From assembly GCA_017311185.1 (NCBI GenBank), contig JAESUZ010003505.1:1984001-2048000 (forward strand): 64,000 nt of DNA, in the 5' to 3' direction. Source of the stretch: Proteles cristata cristata. Lineage: Eukaryota > Chordata > Mammalia > Carnivora > Hyaenidae. Shown here one piece after another: positions 34,521 to 46,404 of this stretch; the stretch's first letter is position 1, and every line of letters starts with the position of its first letter. The translations under genes were made by a program, and so were the position numbers. The notes beneath the pieces were generated by a model. It made no database searches. It was given only the letters and a program-made list of their open reading frames with translations, and was not told the DNA's origin.

Positions 34521-35442
34521 TTTTGTCAAGGGCTTTTTTGTAAAGTAACTAAACACTTACCAAACTGCATGCTAAGATTGTGTCACCTTTGATTCTATGC
34601 CTAGGAAAAGCAGCATTTACCTTTAAACCTCTTTCAAGAATATGATCAATTAACATCACTTTAATATGTCATAAATTGTAATCTCACTGGGTGTTGAAGG
34701 TGAAGACTGAACACAGCAAGGAGTTACTGCTTGGAGAAAATCAATCGTGCAATCAACCAGAATTCACAAAGTATCTTTGTGCCTTTGGTCTGAAAAGTTT
34801 AGTAAACATAGCACGGTGTGCTGTGGACCCTACTAATTGTGAATAGTCACTATATTCCAATATAGGTTCTCATGAAAGAGAATCTCACAAGAAAATCTGG
34901 GTACTATTAACCCAGATCGAATGTTTTCCCTTACATCTATTGGAAGCGTTTGTGTTTTGCAAAGAAAAAAAAAAGATTTATAAAATAGGACTCAAAGTTC
35001 TAGAGGATAATGATTGGGAATTAAAAAAAAATAATTCCATCTTGCTTTGGGATTTTTCTCCTCTGTGTGGTTACGCAAATATATGAACACACATCTGTTT
35101 GCCCAAATGGTGAATGATCTTCCACAACTTATGAGGAGCTTCTTTTGAGGGAATTACGGTGTTTTCAACCATCTGGGTATCTTGGGTTGCTTTTCTTTTC
35201 TCTGTGGCTGTCCCTTCCTCTAATGCCAGTCCCTCCCACCTTCGCTCAGATTTCCATGACCACCTACCTCTCTGGAATCTAGGAATCGCTTCCTACCTGG
35301 TCTCCTGAACCTAACCATCTTCCCCCTCAGTCCTCTCCTGGGGCCAAATCAAACTTCCTGAAACCTGTTTTCTCCATTATGTCATTTTCCTAAAAACCAA
35401 TCGTCTGGTGATGATAATAATAACATTAGTAATATAAATACG

Positions 35443-35600
35443 TACTGACAGTTTCTGTGCCCTAAACTATGTTAAATCGTTGGATGCATCGTCTCATTTC
35501 ACCACCCCCCACCCCTACCCAGCAATCCTAGGAAGAGTATTTGAGTATTAACTGCATTTAATAGGTAGAGACTCAAAGCGTAAACAGATCTAGGTGCTTC
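35443..35600 (-). mobile_element. MIR-like fragment, antisense
   Basis: GTACTGACAGTTTCTGTGCC, GCATCGTCTCATTTCACCA and TAGGTAGAGACTCAAAGCG are in antisense MIR order, interrupted by a C-rich run. Confidence 0.5.
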
Positions 35601-37399
35601 GCAGGAGTGTACACGGCGACTTTCAATCATGTCTTGTTCTCTCGCACCCACGCCATGAGCATGAAATGCTCAGCCTGACTTTCAAACACCTATGGCACCT
35701 ATCGCATCCCACTAACTTGGTAACATGCTTACTGTAAACGTAATTTTCCCCCCAGGGCCTTAGGTAGAAGACGAACTTTTCTAGCGCATCTGGAAATTTG
35801 CTGTTATTCTTTTCTATTATCATGCTTTCAAATCTAAAGTTTAGATCATAAATGAAATTGGATGTCAAACTCTCTCGCCACCCCAATTTCTTGGAAACAT
35901 TTATCTGTATTGCAAACCTGAGAGCCATTTTGAAAGGTGTAGGGATCTCTGACCAGAAGCAGTTGACCTGCTCCAAGAACAGACTGATAACAGGCACTAA
36001 GATGGATGAAAATGACGCTCTCGGTAGAGGTTGCTTTAAGACCTTTCTTTGCACTGCGGTCCCTAGTCAGTGTTATTAAATCTGTTCCCTTTCATAACTG
36101 AAATTTCCAACGTAAATTATATTGTAACGTCCTTATGGAAATGTCTACAGTCATAAATGAAGAAGGAAGGAAGACGCTGTTCTCGATACATCCCACATCA
36201 TTAACATGTCACATCTCTGTCCCCGTATAAATGAAACTGGGATGTTTTCCAACTTTTCATCTTGACTGTAAGTATAGTTGCCCGTGTCGGGGAGGGAAGG
36301 AGGCGTAGATGAAAGTACTAGTTTTGTGTTTCAACTAATCTGATCTCTCCAACCAGCTGGCCTTCCCACCTGCCCCACAAAGTCTGCTTAGAAACTGCAC
36401 ATTCTAACAACCTATCAGAGCCAGACCCCTGTTGTAGCCATTCTGCTAAGTGAGCCAATTTAGGTTCAGTAGATGAAATCAAGAATTCAAGGAGTTCTAC
36501 CCCGGCCATGGAAATTAGGCTTCAAAATGGTGCTAAGGTAATTGCGAAGCCGTTTAACCTGTCAGAAAAAAAATAAACTACACGTAATAATTTTAAGAAT
36601 TAGTAATTTTGGCTCCGTGTCCATGGCACCGGCAAAGAAATCTGAACTTTAAAAAGGAATGTGACAGAGCAGAAATGTGTTTAACCATGCATCCTATTAT
36701 AATAAGCAAGTCACCAGTATCAATTAAGTCATTTCTGTGCAAGCGCGACGTTGTAGTTTCAAAGCTACGTTTCTGCAGATGATTCTTTAAAAGTCGTTTT
36801 ACGAAGCATAAGATAAATCCTTGGAGGGTGCCCGTAGCCCACCCCCCTTGGTCTGGTTTTATGTTTCATTGACTATATTAGCATGAAACTCTTTAAGAGT
36901 GACAGGCTGCAGTGAGGGGTAAGGGGATCCCAGGTGGACTGTGGGATCTGTCGGGGCCAGCTGTTCCTTAGCTCAGATAATTCTGCTTTTTGAGATTTAC
37001 AGATCCGTATGCATTTGACAGACCATGGCAAGCCTTTGTACTGCCCAGTCCTGAGGTTTTAAAGGAAAGCAGCTTAATAATTTATTAACTGCTACATGTC
37101 CTCTGGGCTTTATCTGTGTGATGCTTTTGAGTCACAGAACATTATAAATATGAAGAACTTAGCAGAAGCGCGTTCTTGAAGAGAGCTGTGGCCTTGCCAT
37201 CATCGTCGTCGTTGTGGCCAAGGACCCCTCTGAGAGCTCTTGTTGGTTTACCTGGTTGGAAAACAGCAGAAAATGATCAGCTTTGTGAAGTGGGGCTGTA
37301 TCAGTTTTGAGGTTGCTAACAATCCCTCAGATAAAGGTTGCCCTGATCTACAAGACAGTTAGCAGTGTAATGAAAAGAGAATGTGGCTGCAGCATGCTT

Positions 37400-37830
37400 T
37401 CAGATCTTCCTGAATTATCTGTGTGCTCTGGTCACATTGCAGGACACACACTGTCCTGCCTCGCGCCTTTCCCGTGGCTCCTTCGGCCTGAAGCACATGA
37501 CTGACCCCATACCCCCACCACTTCAAGATCCCCTCCTAGTTCTTAGACTACATCAAAAGTGATTTTTTCTTTTTTTACCATGAGGCTTTTATTGATCCTC
37601 TTCCTAATGGCTATCACTCTGGACTTCTTTGATTTCTTTGACACTCACGTATCCCATTTTGTATGATAATGACTAACGGCTACTTTTGCCCAGTACTGGA
37701 TCGGAATGCCGTGATGTCCACTGCCATATTTTCCCGTTAATTCTTCTATGGCCCAACAAAATATCCTGCATGTGGTGGATGTTCAGTCATTTAATAAACT
37801 TGAAGAGATGCTGTTAATTCTAAGGTCCTC
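37400..37830 (+). mobile_element. Possible L2 fragment
   Basis: CTCTGGTCACATTGCAGGAC, TGTCCTGCCTCGCGCCTTTC and, near the end, CATGTGGTGGATGTTCAGTC with TTAATAAACTTGAAGAGATG resemble the L2 order. It is followed by a young SINEC. Confidence 0.5.
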
Positions 37831-37847
37831 ATCTTTCTTTTCCAAGA

Positions 37848-38067
37848 CTTTTTTTTTTTTTAATGTTTTATTTATTTCTAGGAGAGAGAGAGAGACAGTG
37901 TGAGCAGGGGAGGGTCAGAGAGAGAGGGAGTCATAGACTGAAACAGGCTCCAGGCTCTGAGCTGGCAGTCAGCACAGAGCCCGACGCGGGGCTCGAACCC
38001 ACGAACCGCGAGATCATGACCTAAGCGAAAGTCGGATGCTTAACCGACTAAGCCACCCAGGCGCCCC
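37848..38067 (-). mobile_element. SINEC, young form
   Basis: This antisense copy carries the young-form markers CTAGGAGAGAG, AGTCATAGACTGAAACAGG and CTAAGCGAAAGTCGG. The direct repeat tcttttccaaga lies at 37836-37847 and 38068-38079. Confidence 0.94.
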
Positions 38068-38309
38068 TCTTTTCCAAGATTCTTGTTCCTTTCCTTATTG
38101 CACGTAATTTTTTAATGATGTTCTCAAAACTTGGTGAAACTTATTTCTGGCGTGGAAATCAAATCACTTCCAGAGACGTTTGTGTTAGGCTAATAATGAA
38201 AACGACAATGGATGTGCGTTTGTAAACCTTTCTTCAATATACAGAACATTTTTGTCTCTATTATTCACCACCACAAGATGCTTATGACCAAGCAAAGGAC
38301 TAAGGAGAC

Positions 38310-38430
38310 ATCTCCTCTTACAGATTAGGAAGTTGAGACCTATAGAAGTTAATGAACGTGTACAAAATTGCACATCTAGTAAATCTCAGCGGTTCAAGGC
38401 AAACCCATGTGTCCTGAATGTTCCAATGGG
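38310..38430 (-). mobile_element. MIR fragment, antisense
   Basis: TCTTACAGATTAGGAAGTTG, CAAAATTGCACATCTAGTAA and GGCAAACCCATGTGTCCTG match antisense MIR. Confidence 0.6.
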
Positions 38431-38794
38431 ACTTACTCCACTTATATATGTTTTTTCAACAAATAGCTATTGTCTATTCTCATGCCCTGCATAGACACAA
38501 TCACACAAGGCACAGAGGCCTCTTGTCTTTTTTGACAGACGTCTCTGTGAATAACACAGCTATGGAGCTATTAGAAATGATGGGGAAGCCATGTTGCCTC
38601 ACTGCCCAGGCTAATGCACAATTAAAAGGCAACATTCATTTTCAGTAACTCAGCGGATTCAATAAATGTAATGGCATGTAATGGTTATTCAACTTGTAGC
38701 ATCTTTTACTCAAAGGTCACGTCCACCACGTTCTATACACTGTTTACTCTGTTTATAAATGGCAGGGATAAAAGAATAGGCAGCTGTCTACACA

Positions 38795-38852
38795 GAAGAC
38801 ATAATTGGCACTGCCCCACATACAGTTGGCACTTAATAAATGTTTATTCACT
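38795..38852 (+). mobile_element. L2-like 3' end fragment
   Basis: CACATACAGTTGGCACTTAA with TAAATGTTTATTCACTC resembles the end of L2 (ACATAGTAGGCGCTCAATAAA). Confidence 0.45.
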
Positions 38853-39900
38853 CAGAAGTTTCCTCTGTGCTTCTGAACTTACCCTTCTTATGATTCGCTT
38901 CTTCTTCTACAAAATGGACAAAAAACTGACTTTTGAAGTACAGAGGGACATATGGCATAATATTTAATTTAAAGTAATTTCAGGCAGATGCTGAACAAAT
39001 TACTCAAATGTTTTGCTCCTTAATTTAAAAGGGGCGCTCGGGAGAATAGGATCTGACCAGAGTTTTCCCTGCTTTTAGCTAAATTTACTTGTAATCCAAC
39101 TCTGTGTATTCCTAAGTTACTGATCTACAAAATTGGATGGCTATTTTAGCTATCGTGTTGTTTTATCTGAAGTTTTAAAGAAAAAAAATCGCATTTTCAG
39201 TATAAGGGCTGTGGGATTTAAATAGTTAAGGGTAATTCTTCCTCATGGCTGCTTGACGTCGTCATAGCCACCTGCTCTATGATACAGACTTGAGGTAATT
39301 AATAAGAGGCATTAACACGTCTAGTATCGCTGGGGAGAGGGAAAAATTGAAATCTGTTGAATAGTTTTTAACTGTGAAACAGTAAATGTTGATCCACTCA
39401 CCATCTTTCACTTCACCACCAACTTGAGATCGTTTTTGCAAGATGAAATAAATGGTAAGCTCACACCCCAGTGTAACTGTAATGAGTCTAATTACATGTA
39501 ACTTGAAATATGCTTGGCTACGTGGTGTATCCTACTACTGGTCCATGACCATCGTTTTGGAAAAGTGTAGCCAGTGCTCAGGAGAGAGATGGGGGCTTAG
39601 AAATGCAGACCACAGATGACCGTGAAACTGTAGAGCCATGAGATATTGCTCTGCAGGGAGCCCTGGGCACAGAAGGAAGGAGAGGGTCTTAAAGACCCCA
39701 AACCTAGAGGAATATTCCATTCGGAGGTGGGGGTGAAATAGAAAAGGAAACAGGTTAGGAATAGTAGAAGCTAATGACACACTAAAGGGTGCATGTTACA
39801 GAATTAAGAGAGTAACTAATTTCTTGACCAAGGGGGTTAGGAATGCAGCAGATAAGTGAGGAAGCAATAAGGAACTAGAAAAAGCTATCTTGGCTATTTT

Positions 39901-40085
39901 TTTAATGTGTATTTATTTTTGAGAAGTGGGGAGGGACACAGAGAGAGGGGAATAGAGGATCCCAAGCAGGCTTCGCACAGACAGCAGAGAGCCCGATTTG
40001 GGGCTCGAACTCAGGAACCCTGAGACATGACCTGAGCTGAAATCAAGAGTCGGATGCTTAGCTGACTGGGCCACCTAGGTGCCCC
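39901..40085 (-). mobile_element. SINEC, diverged copy
   Basis: This antisense copy is short and mutated (GGGCCACCTAGGTGCCCC end). Imperfect flanks TCTTGGCTATTTT (39888-39900) and TCCTGGCTGCTTT (from 40086) fit an old duplication. Confidence 0.86.
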
Positions 40086-40762
40086 TCCTGGCTGCTTTAA
40101 AAAGAAGTTTCATAGTGAATGAGAAGAGCTCTTTGGGGTACAGAATTGAAGGACAAGGAACTGAATAAGGTTAGAAATGTATTTTCTTAAGGATCTAGGA
40201 GTTTTGTAAGTGTCCGTGTAGGCTAAAGTCAGAGATCCAATGGGGAAAGAAAGGGTAAAGGATACTCATTGCTAGTTTATCTTAGTGGGGATAAGGGACA
40301 CTGTCAGAGCGTTTCCTCTTAATGAGGTCCATCTCCGTCTCATGTCTGTGTCACTTATCCTTAAAAGTAACTAACAGGAAATGTGTCTCAGGGACACATT
40401 AGTTTACTTACATCTTTACATCTGAATCCTATTCCTACTTACTTTCATGCACTTGTTGACAAGTCATCAGCAGAGAGAGTGTTTGGTTCAATATTACCTG
40501 TCATCCGAGAGTTGTACTGCTTAAATGAAAACTTGATGGACTAGCGCTATTTTTAAGTCAAAAAGCAAAATGCTATGAATGGTCCTGCCTCTATTCACAA
40601 GCCGTAAAATGTGTGCATCTTCAGACATACATAAAAATGAAACAGGAAGCACAAGCATAACATGCAGAAATCTAGAGAATTAAAACAATGGGGTGGTTAG
40701 AAATGTATGCAAATATTATGTAATCAAAATACAGAAATGAAGATCACACAAGTCTAGTTTAT

Positions 40763-40884
40763 TTAACGTATATCTGTTGCCCAAAGGATAAATTTTTATA
40801 TTATAATAAGCACAATAATTCAGTTTAACATATATCTGTTGCCCACAGGATAATTTTTTATATTCTAATAAACACAATAGTTAA
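40763..40884 (+). repeat. Two-copy tandem duplication, period 62 bp
   Basis: TATATCTGTTGCCCA followed by GGATAA, TTTTTATATT, AATAA and CACAATA occurs twice, at about 40769 and 40831. The copies differ at several positions, so the duplication is not recent. Confidence 0.88.
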
Positions 40885-43514
40885 ATTACACAGGCTAGAC
40901 ACTGACAAACATACCCAATGGACTCGGCAATTATCATTTTTTAAGACGCAAGATTCCCTTAACGTGATCCCTTGCTTTGATATTATTTTTAAATACCATC
41001 TAATATCCTGTTATAGATTTTTTTAGTAGACTGGTTAACAAAATGTCACCAATCCATGAGAGTTGGCAGGAAGTCAATGACACTTTATCACAGAGGATTG
41101 CTGGCATGTTCATAATAATAATGATACCTCTAATATGCATTAACGGTTTCCTTCCGTGTCTCGAAACTATTGGATATAATAGATACCAACTGAAATGTGG
41201 CCAGCTTACTATTATGACACATGAGTCATTTAGAGCTCTTATTCACTGACCAGAAACCACACACCAGGGCGGAGAATAATTACGATTTTATAGTTGTAAT
41301 CCCAGGGAAGAATAGTTTGTAGGTAGCACATGGTGATTCAAAACAAAATTTAGTAATAGAACAAAAGAAACACCACCCTTGGGCTATTTCAAAACCTACA
41401 GTGTGGTTGTTAGGAAGGTCACCAAGGTGTCCTAAGTTATCAACAAGAGCTGTACTTGGACTATAACTTACGGAGTAATCCCTGGGTTTCTCTGGAGCTG
41501 CCTAGTTTATGTTTATATTTATTTCTCTGGAGAAGACATCTGAGAATGTTTTTTATTATAGGGACTTTATTAACAAGAGGGAAGAACCACGTTTACTTAC
41601 CCCTCTCTACCTGTCCCCCGACCCTTAACTACAAAGACAAACTTAATCTTACACAAATGAGACCTATATGCATAGCGAATCAAAACGTTACATGGATTAG
41701 TATTGACCACGTACACATGGGTTGACCCCACTTAGCTTGTAAGAAACATAAGATAGCACACTGAAGTGATTGGTAATAAGCAATTAACCAATGAATTGGG
41801 GGGGGGGAATTTATCCTCTTAATTGAAGTGTGGTTTTATTGCATTTCAGAGCTGTGCCATTTCAAAGACTTCAGTGTAAGCTCTGATTCATGGAGTTCTA
41901 AGTTTTTTGTTTGTTTGTTTTTGTCATTTATAATTTTATTTTTCATGGACACTGGATTATCTTATGCCATCCTTTCCACGGTTGCTTGAGAATGTAGTCT
42001 AGAGAATCCAATTGATTTTTAATTATGAGTTCTTGATTTTAGGCTTCAGATAAACTAAATTGAACCAGAATATGCTTAAAGCATAAACAATGGATTGCCT
42101 AAATTCCCAGCTCTCATTTCAAGTATTTGCTAATGTGGCATTGATCAATCTACAATTCCCAGACTGAGGAGAAGTGATAGGAATATTGGATAAAAAATGC
42201 TGTACAGGCCAGAAAGATAAATTGTTTGGGTTGTCTTTTTGCAAGTTTGAGGTCACGATTCATTCATCTTGTTACTTTGCTATATCCCTTTAGTGGCTTC
42301 AATTGCAGGATTAAATATTGAATGGTGGCAGATCATTCAATATATAGGCTCTCATAGTTTGGCATTAGAAGGCTTTTCATGCTTAAAATGGAACTGTGTG
42401 CACACAGAATGCCAAAGATAATCGTGCTGATGATCTAGTCTGTGAGATTAATCCCTCAACAATATTATCAGACAATTCTTAACACATTGATTTGTCCCTG
42501 ATAGGACACTTCTGAAACAAATGGATATACTAAGCATTTTAGGAATAACATTGAGCCTTCTCTACTGCCTGGTTCTCTCAGAAAATTAACCTGTTAGTGG
42601 ATTTGGCCAGAAAGTTCCAACACAGCCTCACAGTCAATGTTTGTTACCACAAAACTCAAAATATACTTTAAAAGTTTCAAAATGCATTTGGGGGAGTATT
42701 AAATGATAGAGGATTAAGAAATAAAAATCACCTTGGTAAAATTTTGCCCACATGGCTAACTATGCCGAACAAACACTAAATTAATACACTGTCTAATAAA
42801 TCGAATTAGGCCAAGAATATTCAAGCTTCCTTCTAGCTGAAGATATTAGGCTTAAAAAATTTAGTTTAGTTGTGGCCTTCCTTATGCATTTTGGGGGTTT
42901 CTTACATACTAAGACCATTAAAAGAGAAATGTAGATGTTAAAGGTTAAAACCAAGAAACCCAAGAGTCTTGCAAAGGAATGCATATACTTTTTAAAAATA
43001 AAAAATGTTTTATTTATAAAACATAAAAATTAAACTTTGACAAGAACCTAGAGGCCAATTCAACTTCTTTCTGCCTGGGCAGAATTTTTTTTTTTTCCAC
43101 ATTTGTCTGGATTGTCTGAAATGCCCCAGATGATCATTTTTCACTTCTTTCTGAAGTTGGTAAAATCCAGAAGTTCTTCAAGTAAAACTGTTTGGGAGTG
43201 CTTAGGGAAAGGGAAAGTTTTCTCTAAAACGTTATTTTCTTAGAACCAGCCCATTCAGCCTCCCTCGATATGGTATTTTAAATCATTATAATAATTCCAT
43301 TTTGCTCTATAAACAGTTATGTCATATTTCACCATTTTCCTCAGCTCAAGCACATTTGAATTTTTCTCATTTTCTCATAAGTTATCCATACCATTCCTCT
43401 CATCACCTGGATTATCTCTGGCCTCCTTCCAATGTGTAGAGCATGAGGGTGTAAGTAACATTTCCTCATTATGATGAAATTTGGTACTTCTAGAGGTGAT
43501 GTAAGAACAGTCTT

Positions 43515-43632
43515 CGGGTTCAGCCTTGAGTTTGAACTCTATCTCTGTCACTTCAGGCTCTGAGACTCCCTGCTAGCTGTGAAAAACCCCTGTGCCTTGG
43601 TTTTGTTATCTCTAAAATGGGGCTAATTCAAG
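43515..43632 (+). mobile_element. MIR element
   Basis: GAGTTTGAACTCTATCTCTG with TCACTTC, CTAGCTGTGAAAAACCCC and ATCTCTAAAATGGGGCTAA follow the MIR core. Confidence 0.75.
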
Positions 43633-44159
43633 GTTAACAAGCAAAAATAGTTATTATTATACTGATTGTGCATTTTTAATTGACATCTTATAAATTATTT
43701 CAAATTAATTATGGCATGCCTATAAAATCTTTTATCTGGATTGTTTTAATAAAAGAGATTTTGTTTATGCCTCTGACTTCTTTTGAATCCAGTGTAGTTC
43801 AAGTTGGATTTTATAAAAGAGACAAACTCTTTCAGTCAGAATACAAATGGAAACCCATGAGATTATATAGCTCAGGAGTCCTTAAATCACATGTATAGTT
43901 AAAAACAACTGCACACACCATTATATATGTATTTGGAGTGGAAGGGTGAACTCTGTAAGGTAGCAGAAAACCTAGAAGGATTTAGACCAGAAACAAGACC
44001 CATTGAGACCCTGACTCAATCCAAGAAAGACAGTGTAAGCAGAATATGAAGACAGTGAAGTAGTTTTGAAGAAAAAAAAAAAAGTACCAAACACGAGATC
44101 ATGGGACGTGGTCAGTATAAGGCAATGAATGGAGAGTCTAGATGTAGAGAACATAATTG

Positions 44160-44520
44160 AGCGCTGACTGTGTGCATCCCATGAAGCATCAGTACTGACC
44201 CTATGATGGACATGTCATCTCTACTTTATTTTTTTTTTAAATGTTTTATTTATTTCTAAGAGAGAGAGAGAGAGACAACGTGAGCAGGGGAGGGTCAGAG
44301 AGAGAGGGAGTCACAGACTGAAACAGGCTCCAGGCTCTGAGCTGGCAGTCAGCACAGAGCCCGACGCGGGGCTCAAACCCACGAACTGCGAGATCATGAC
44401 CTAAGCAAAAGTCGGACGCTTAACCGACTAAGCCACCCAGGCGCCCCATGTCATCTCTACTTTATAGGTGAGTTATATAGGGCTGAGCAAGGTTAGAATG
44501 GCACTTGTTCAGAGAACACT
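44160..44520 (-). mobile_element. MIR fragment split by a young SINEC
   Basis: Two halves (44160-44229 and 44448-44520) read GAGCGCTGACTGTGTGCATC ... CTACTTTATAGGTGAG ... AGCAAGGTTAGAATGGCACT, like antisense MIR once the SINE at 44230-44447 is removed. Confidence 0.55.
44230..44447 (-). mobile_element. SINEC, young form, 18-bp target duplication
   Basis: This antisense copy has a perfect repeat atgtcatctctactttat at 44212-44229 and 44448-44465. It interrupts an older MIR fragment. It carries the markers AGTCACAGACTGAAACAGG and CTAAGCAAAAGTCGG. Confidence 0.95.
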
Positions 44521-44569
44521 GAAGCAAGCCGTGGAGATGGAGTTCCTCACAAATTCATACCGTAAACTG

Positions 44570-44712
44570 ATGTACTCAAACCTCAGGGAGCGTGTGAATC
44601 CCCTGAAGGGGTGTTCAAACCAGACTCGTCCCTCACATCTCTGACTTAAAGAGTCTGGGTGGGTGAGCCAAGAATCTGGGGCTCTGGGAACCACACTTTG
44701 AGAACCACTGCT
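44570..44712 (+). mobile_element. MER5-like hAT DNA transposon fragment
   Basis: GAATCTGGGGCTCTGGGAAC and the terminal CTTTGAGAACCACTGCTC resemble MER5/Charlie elements, which end in GAGAACCACTG. The strand is arbitrary because the ends are inverted repeats. Confidence 0.5.
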
Positions 44713-46136
44713 CCGAATGTGTGCTCTGCTTTCTCTGTGGGTACAGAACTATGACCCAGATCTATATGCCAGGCCCAGCTGTGGTTTCCTTTAGGTTTAT
44801 TACATATGGCCTGCATGTGAGCAGGCTTTTGTTCTCTGTTTTAGGGACATCTGGCATTCAATCTTAGAGAAGGACTTCTAGTTCTGGAGACACTGGTGCC
44901 CTGGACAGCCTGTGAAAATAGAAATTCAAATAAGGTGCCTCTTGCTACAGGGACCCTTTGTCTCAGGAGAGCAGCAGAAGCCCATTTAGTAGAAAGTGAA
45001 ACACAGGGTCAGATCTACCGTCAAGGGCACTTGTCACCGAATCCTTTACATATTACAGCAGAGCACACTGGGTTCCTCTTTCCCGGGGGTAAGATTGAGT
45101 CATATCCTGGACAGGCATCAGGCTGTGGATCACATGCCGATGCTCTGGGGAGAAGAGGAACGCAGCGACCCAGTCAGAGACACACACACCGCACCACCAC
45201 GCCTCTCTGGGGTCACTGGGGATACTGGACAGTTGTCACAGCTTTCCTCTGTATATTCTCCTATCTGACTAGTGTTATTCCGTGGACTGTACGTAGCAGA
45301 AATTTAGAGGTTGTTGCCTACCTACGTGCCCAGGAGATGCTGGCCAACTTAAAAGTCAAAGTGTCTCATGGTGATCTTTCTAACTTACTGACTCTGGTGG
45401 GTTCCTAGTAAAGAACCGCATGCAAAGGGGAGTTGAATAAACTCTGTCTACATGCTTGAAGTGTGGTTACCAAAGCCATGGAAAGGGAGAGGAAAGGTAA
45501 AATGTGACATTTTCAGATTCTGTTTAGCTAATAACCAGTTTAACCAGATACGTCCATGGTGAGAACTTGATCTTTCTGGAAGTAAAAACAAAACAAAACA
45601 AAAAAAACCCAGTCATTATGTTATCACCAGAAAGCATTCCATAAGAATCTTTTTGAAGGTGACAATTCCTTTAGTCCACTGTAGAATAAGTCCAAAGATT
45701 TGGTCTATCAATGGAGTGTTGAAATGGATAAATGCCAGCAATTCAATTCAATTCAATTCAATTCACTCAGCATAACCCAGCAAGTATTTATTGATTACTT
45801 GCGTGTGTTTACACTATGCCCAGTCTGGAACCTGGTCCTCTCATGGATGAAAATAGGATGGACATGTCAGGCTAGTGAACTCCCCCAGGCACTTCAGGAG
45901 GACCATTTCAGTTCTCAGATGCATTGACTAGTAAGCTTATAAGTCATTGGGTATAATTTAGGTGCTAAGTGACACCTAAAGAATGAGTAGACCCCAAATG
46001 ACAAATTCACACATGGATTTAAATAAGAATTATATGAGCAAATATGGCCGGTACAATATTTTGGAGGAGGAATAAGGCACATACTGTTTTGGAATACATA
46101 CGCTGGTAATTTTTTTTTTTTTTTTGGTCTTCAAAT
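44713..46136. other. Intron stretch without supported gene
   Basis: Holds the (CAATT)5 tract and a 170-codon frame (44896-45408) with no domain I recognise. A GTTGAATAAACTCTG motif at 45432 hints at a polyadenylation-like signal but is not enough to call an LTR. Confidence 0.5.
45739..45763 (+). repeat. (CAATT)5 microsatellite
   Basis: Five perfect CAATT units. Confidence 0.95.
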
Positions 46137-46155
46137 AGCCAAGACTTTGTTTCTT

Positions 46156-46385
46156 TTTTTTTTTTTTTAATGTTTTTTATTTATTTCTAGGAGAGAGAGA
46201 GAGAGAGAGAGAGACAGCGTGAGCAGGGGAGGGTCAGAGAGAGAGGAGTCACAGACTGAAACAGGCTCCAGGCTCTGAGCTGGCAGTCAGCACAGAGCCC
46301 GACGCGGGGCTCGAACCCACGAACCGCGAGATCATGACCTAAGCGAAAGTCGGACGCTTAACCGACTAAGCCACCCAGGCGCCCC
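46156..46385 (-). mobile_element. SINEC, young form, 19-bp target duplication
   Basis: This antisense copy has a perfect 19-bp repeat agccaagactttgtttctt at 46137-46155 and 46386-46404, plus a (GA)n stretch after the tail. It is one of the two best-preserved copies here. Confidence 0.95.
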
Positions 46386-46404
46386 AGCCAAGACTTTGTT
46401 TCTT

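Larger units (their letters stand above)
34265..37399. other. Intron stretch, mostly unrecognised
   Basis: Holds the 15-bp duplication at 34491 and a MIR-like piece at 35443. CT-rich text at 35180-35400 may be old LINE sequence. A 143-codon minus frame at 35623-36054 has no recognisable domain. Confidence 0.5.
38853..43514. other. Intron stretch with one old SINE and a tandem duplication
   Basis: Apart from the SINEC at 39901 and the 62-bp duplication at 40763, about 4.2 kb show nothing I can name. A run of ten Gs lies near 41801. Confidence 0.55.

Noticed and set aside
44896..45408. 170-codon plus-strand frame
   Set aside because: No recognisable family or codon signal; an overlapping frame at 44996 is equally open, suggesting low stop density and not a gene.
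45420..45460. LTR suggested by GTTGAATAAACTCTG
   Set aside because: No TATA box or LTR ends at the expected distances.
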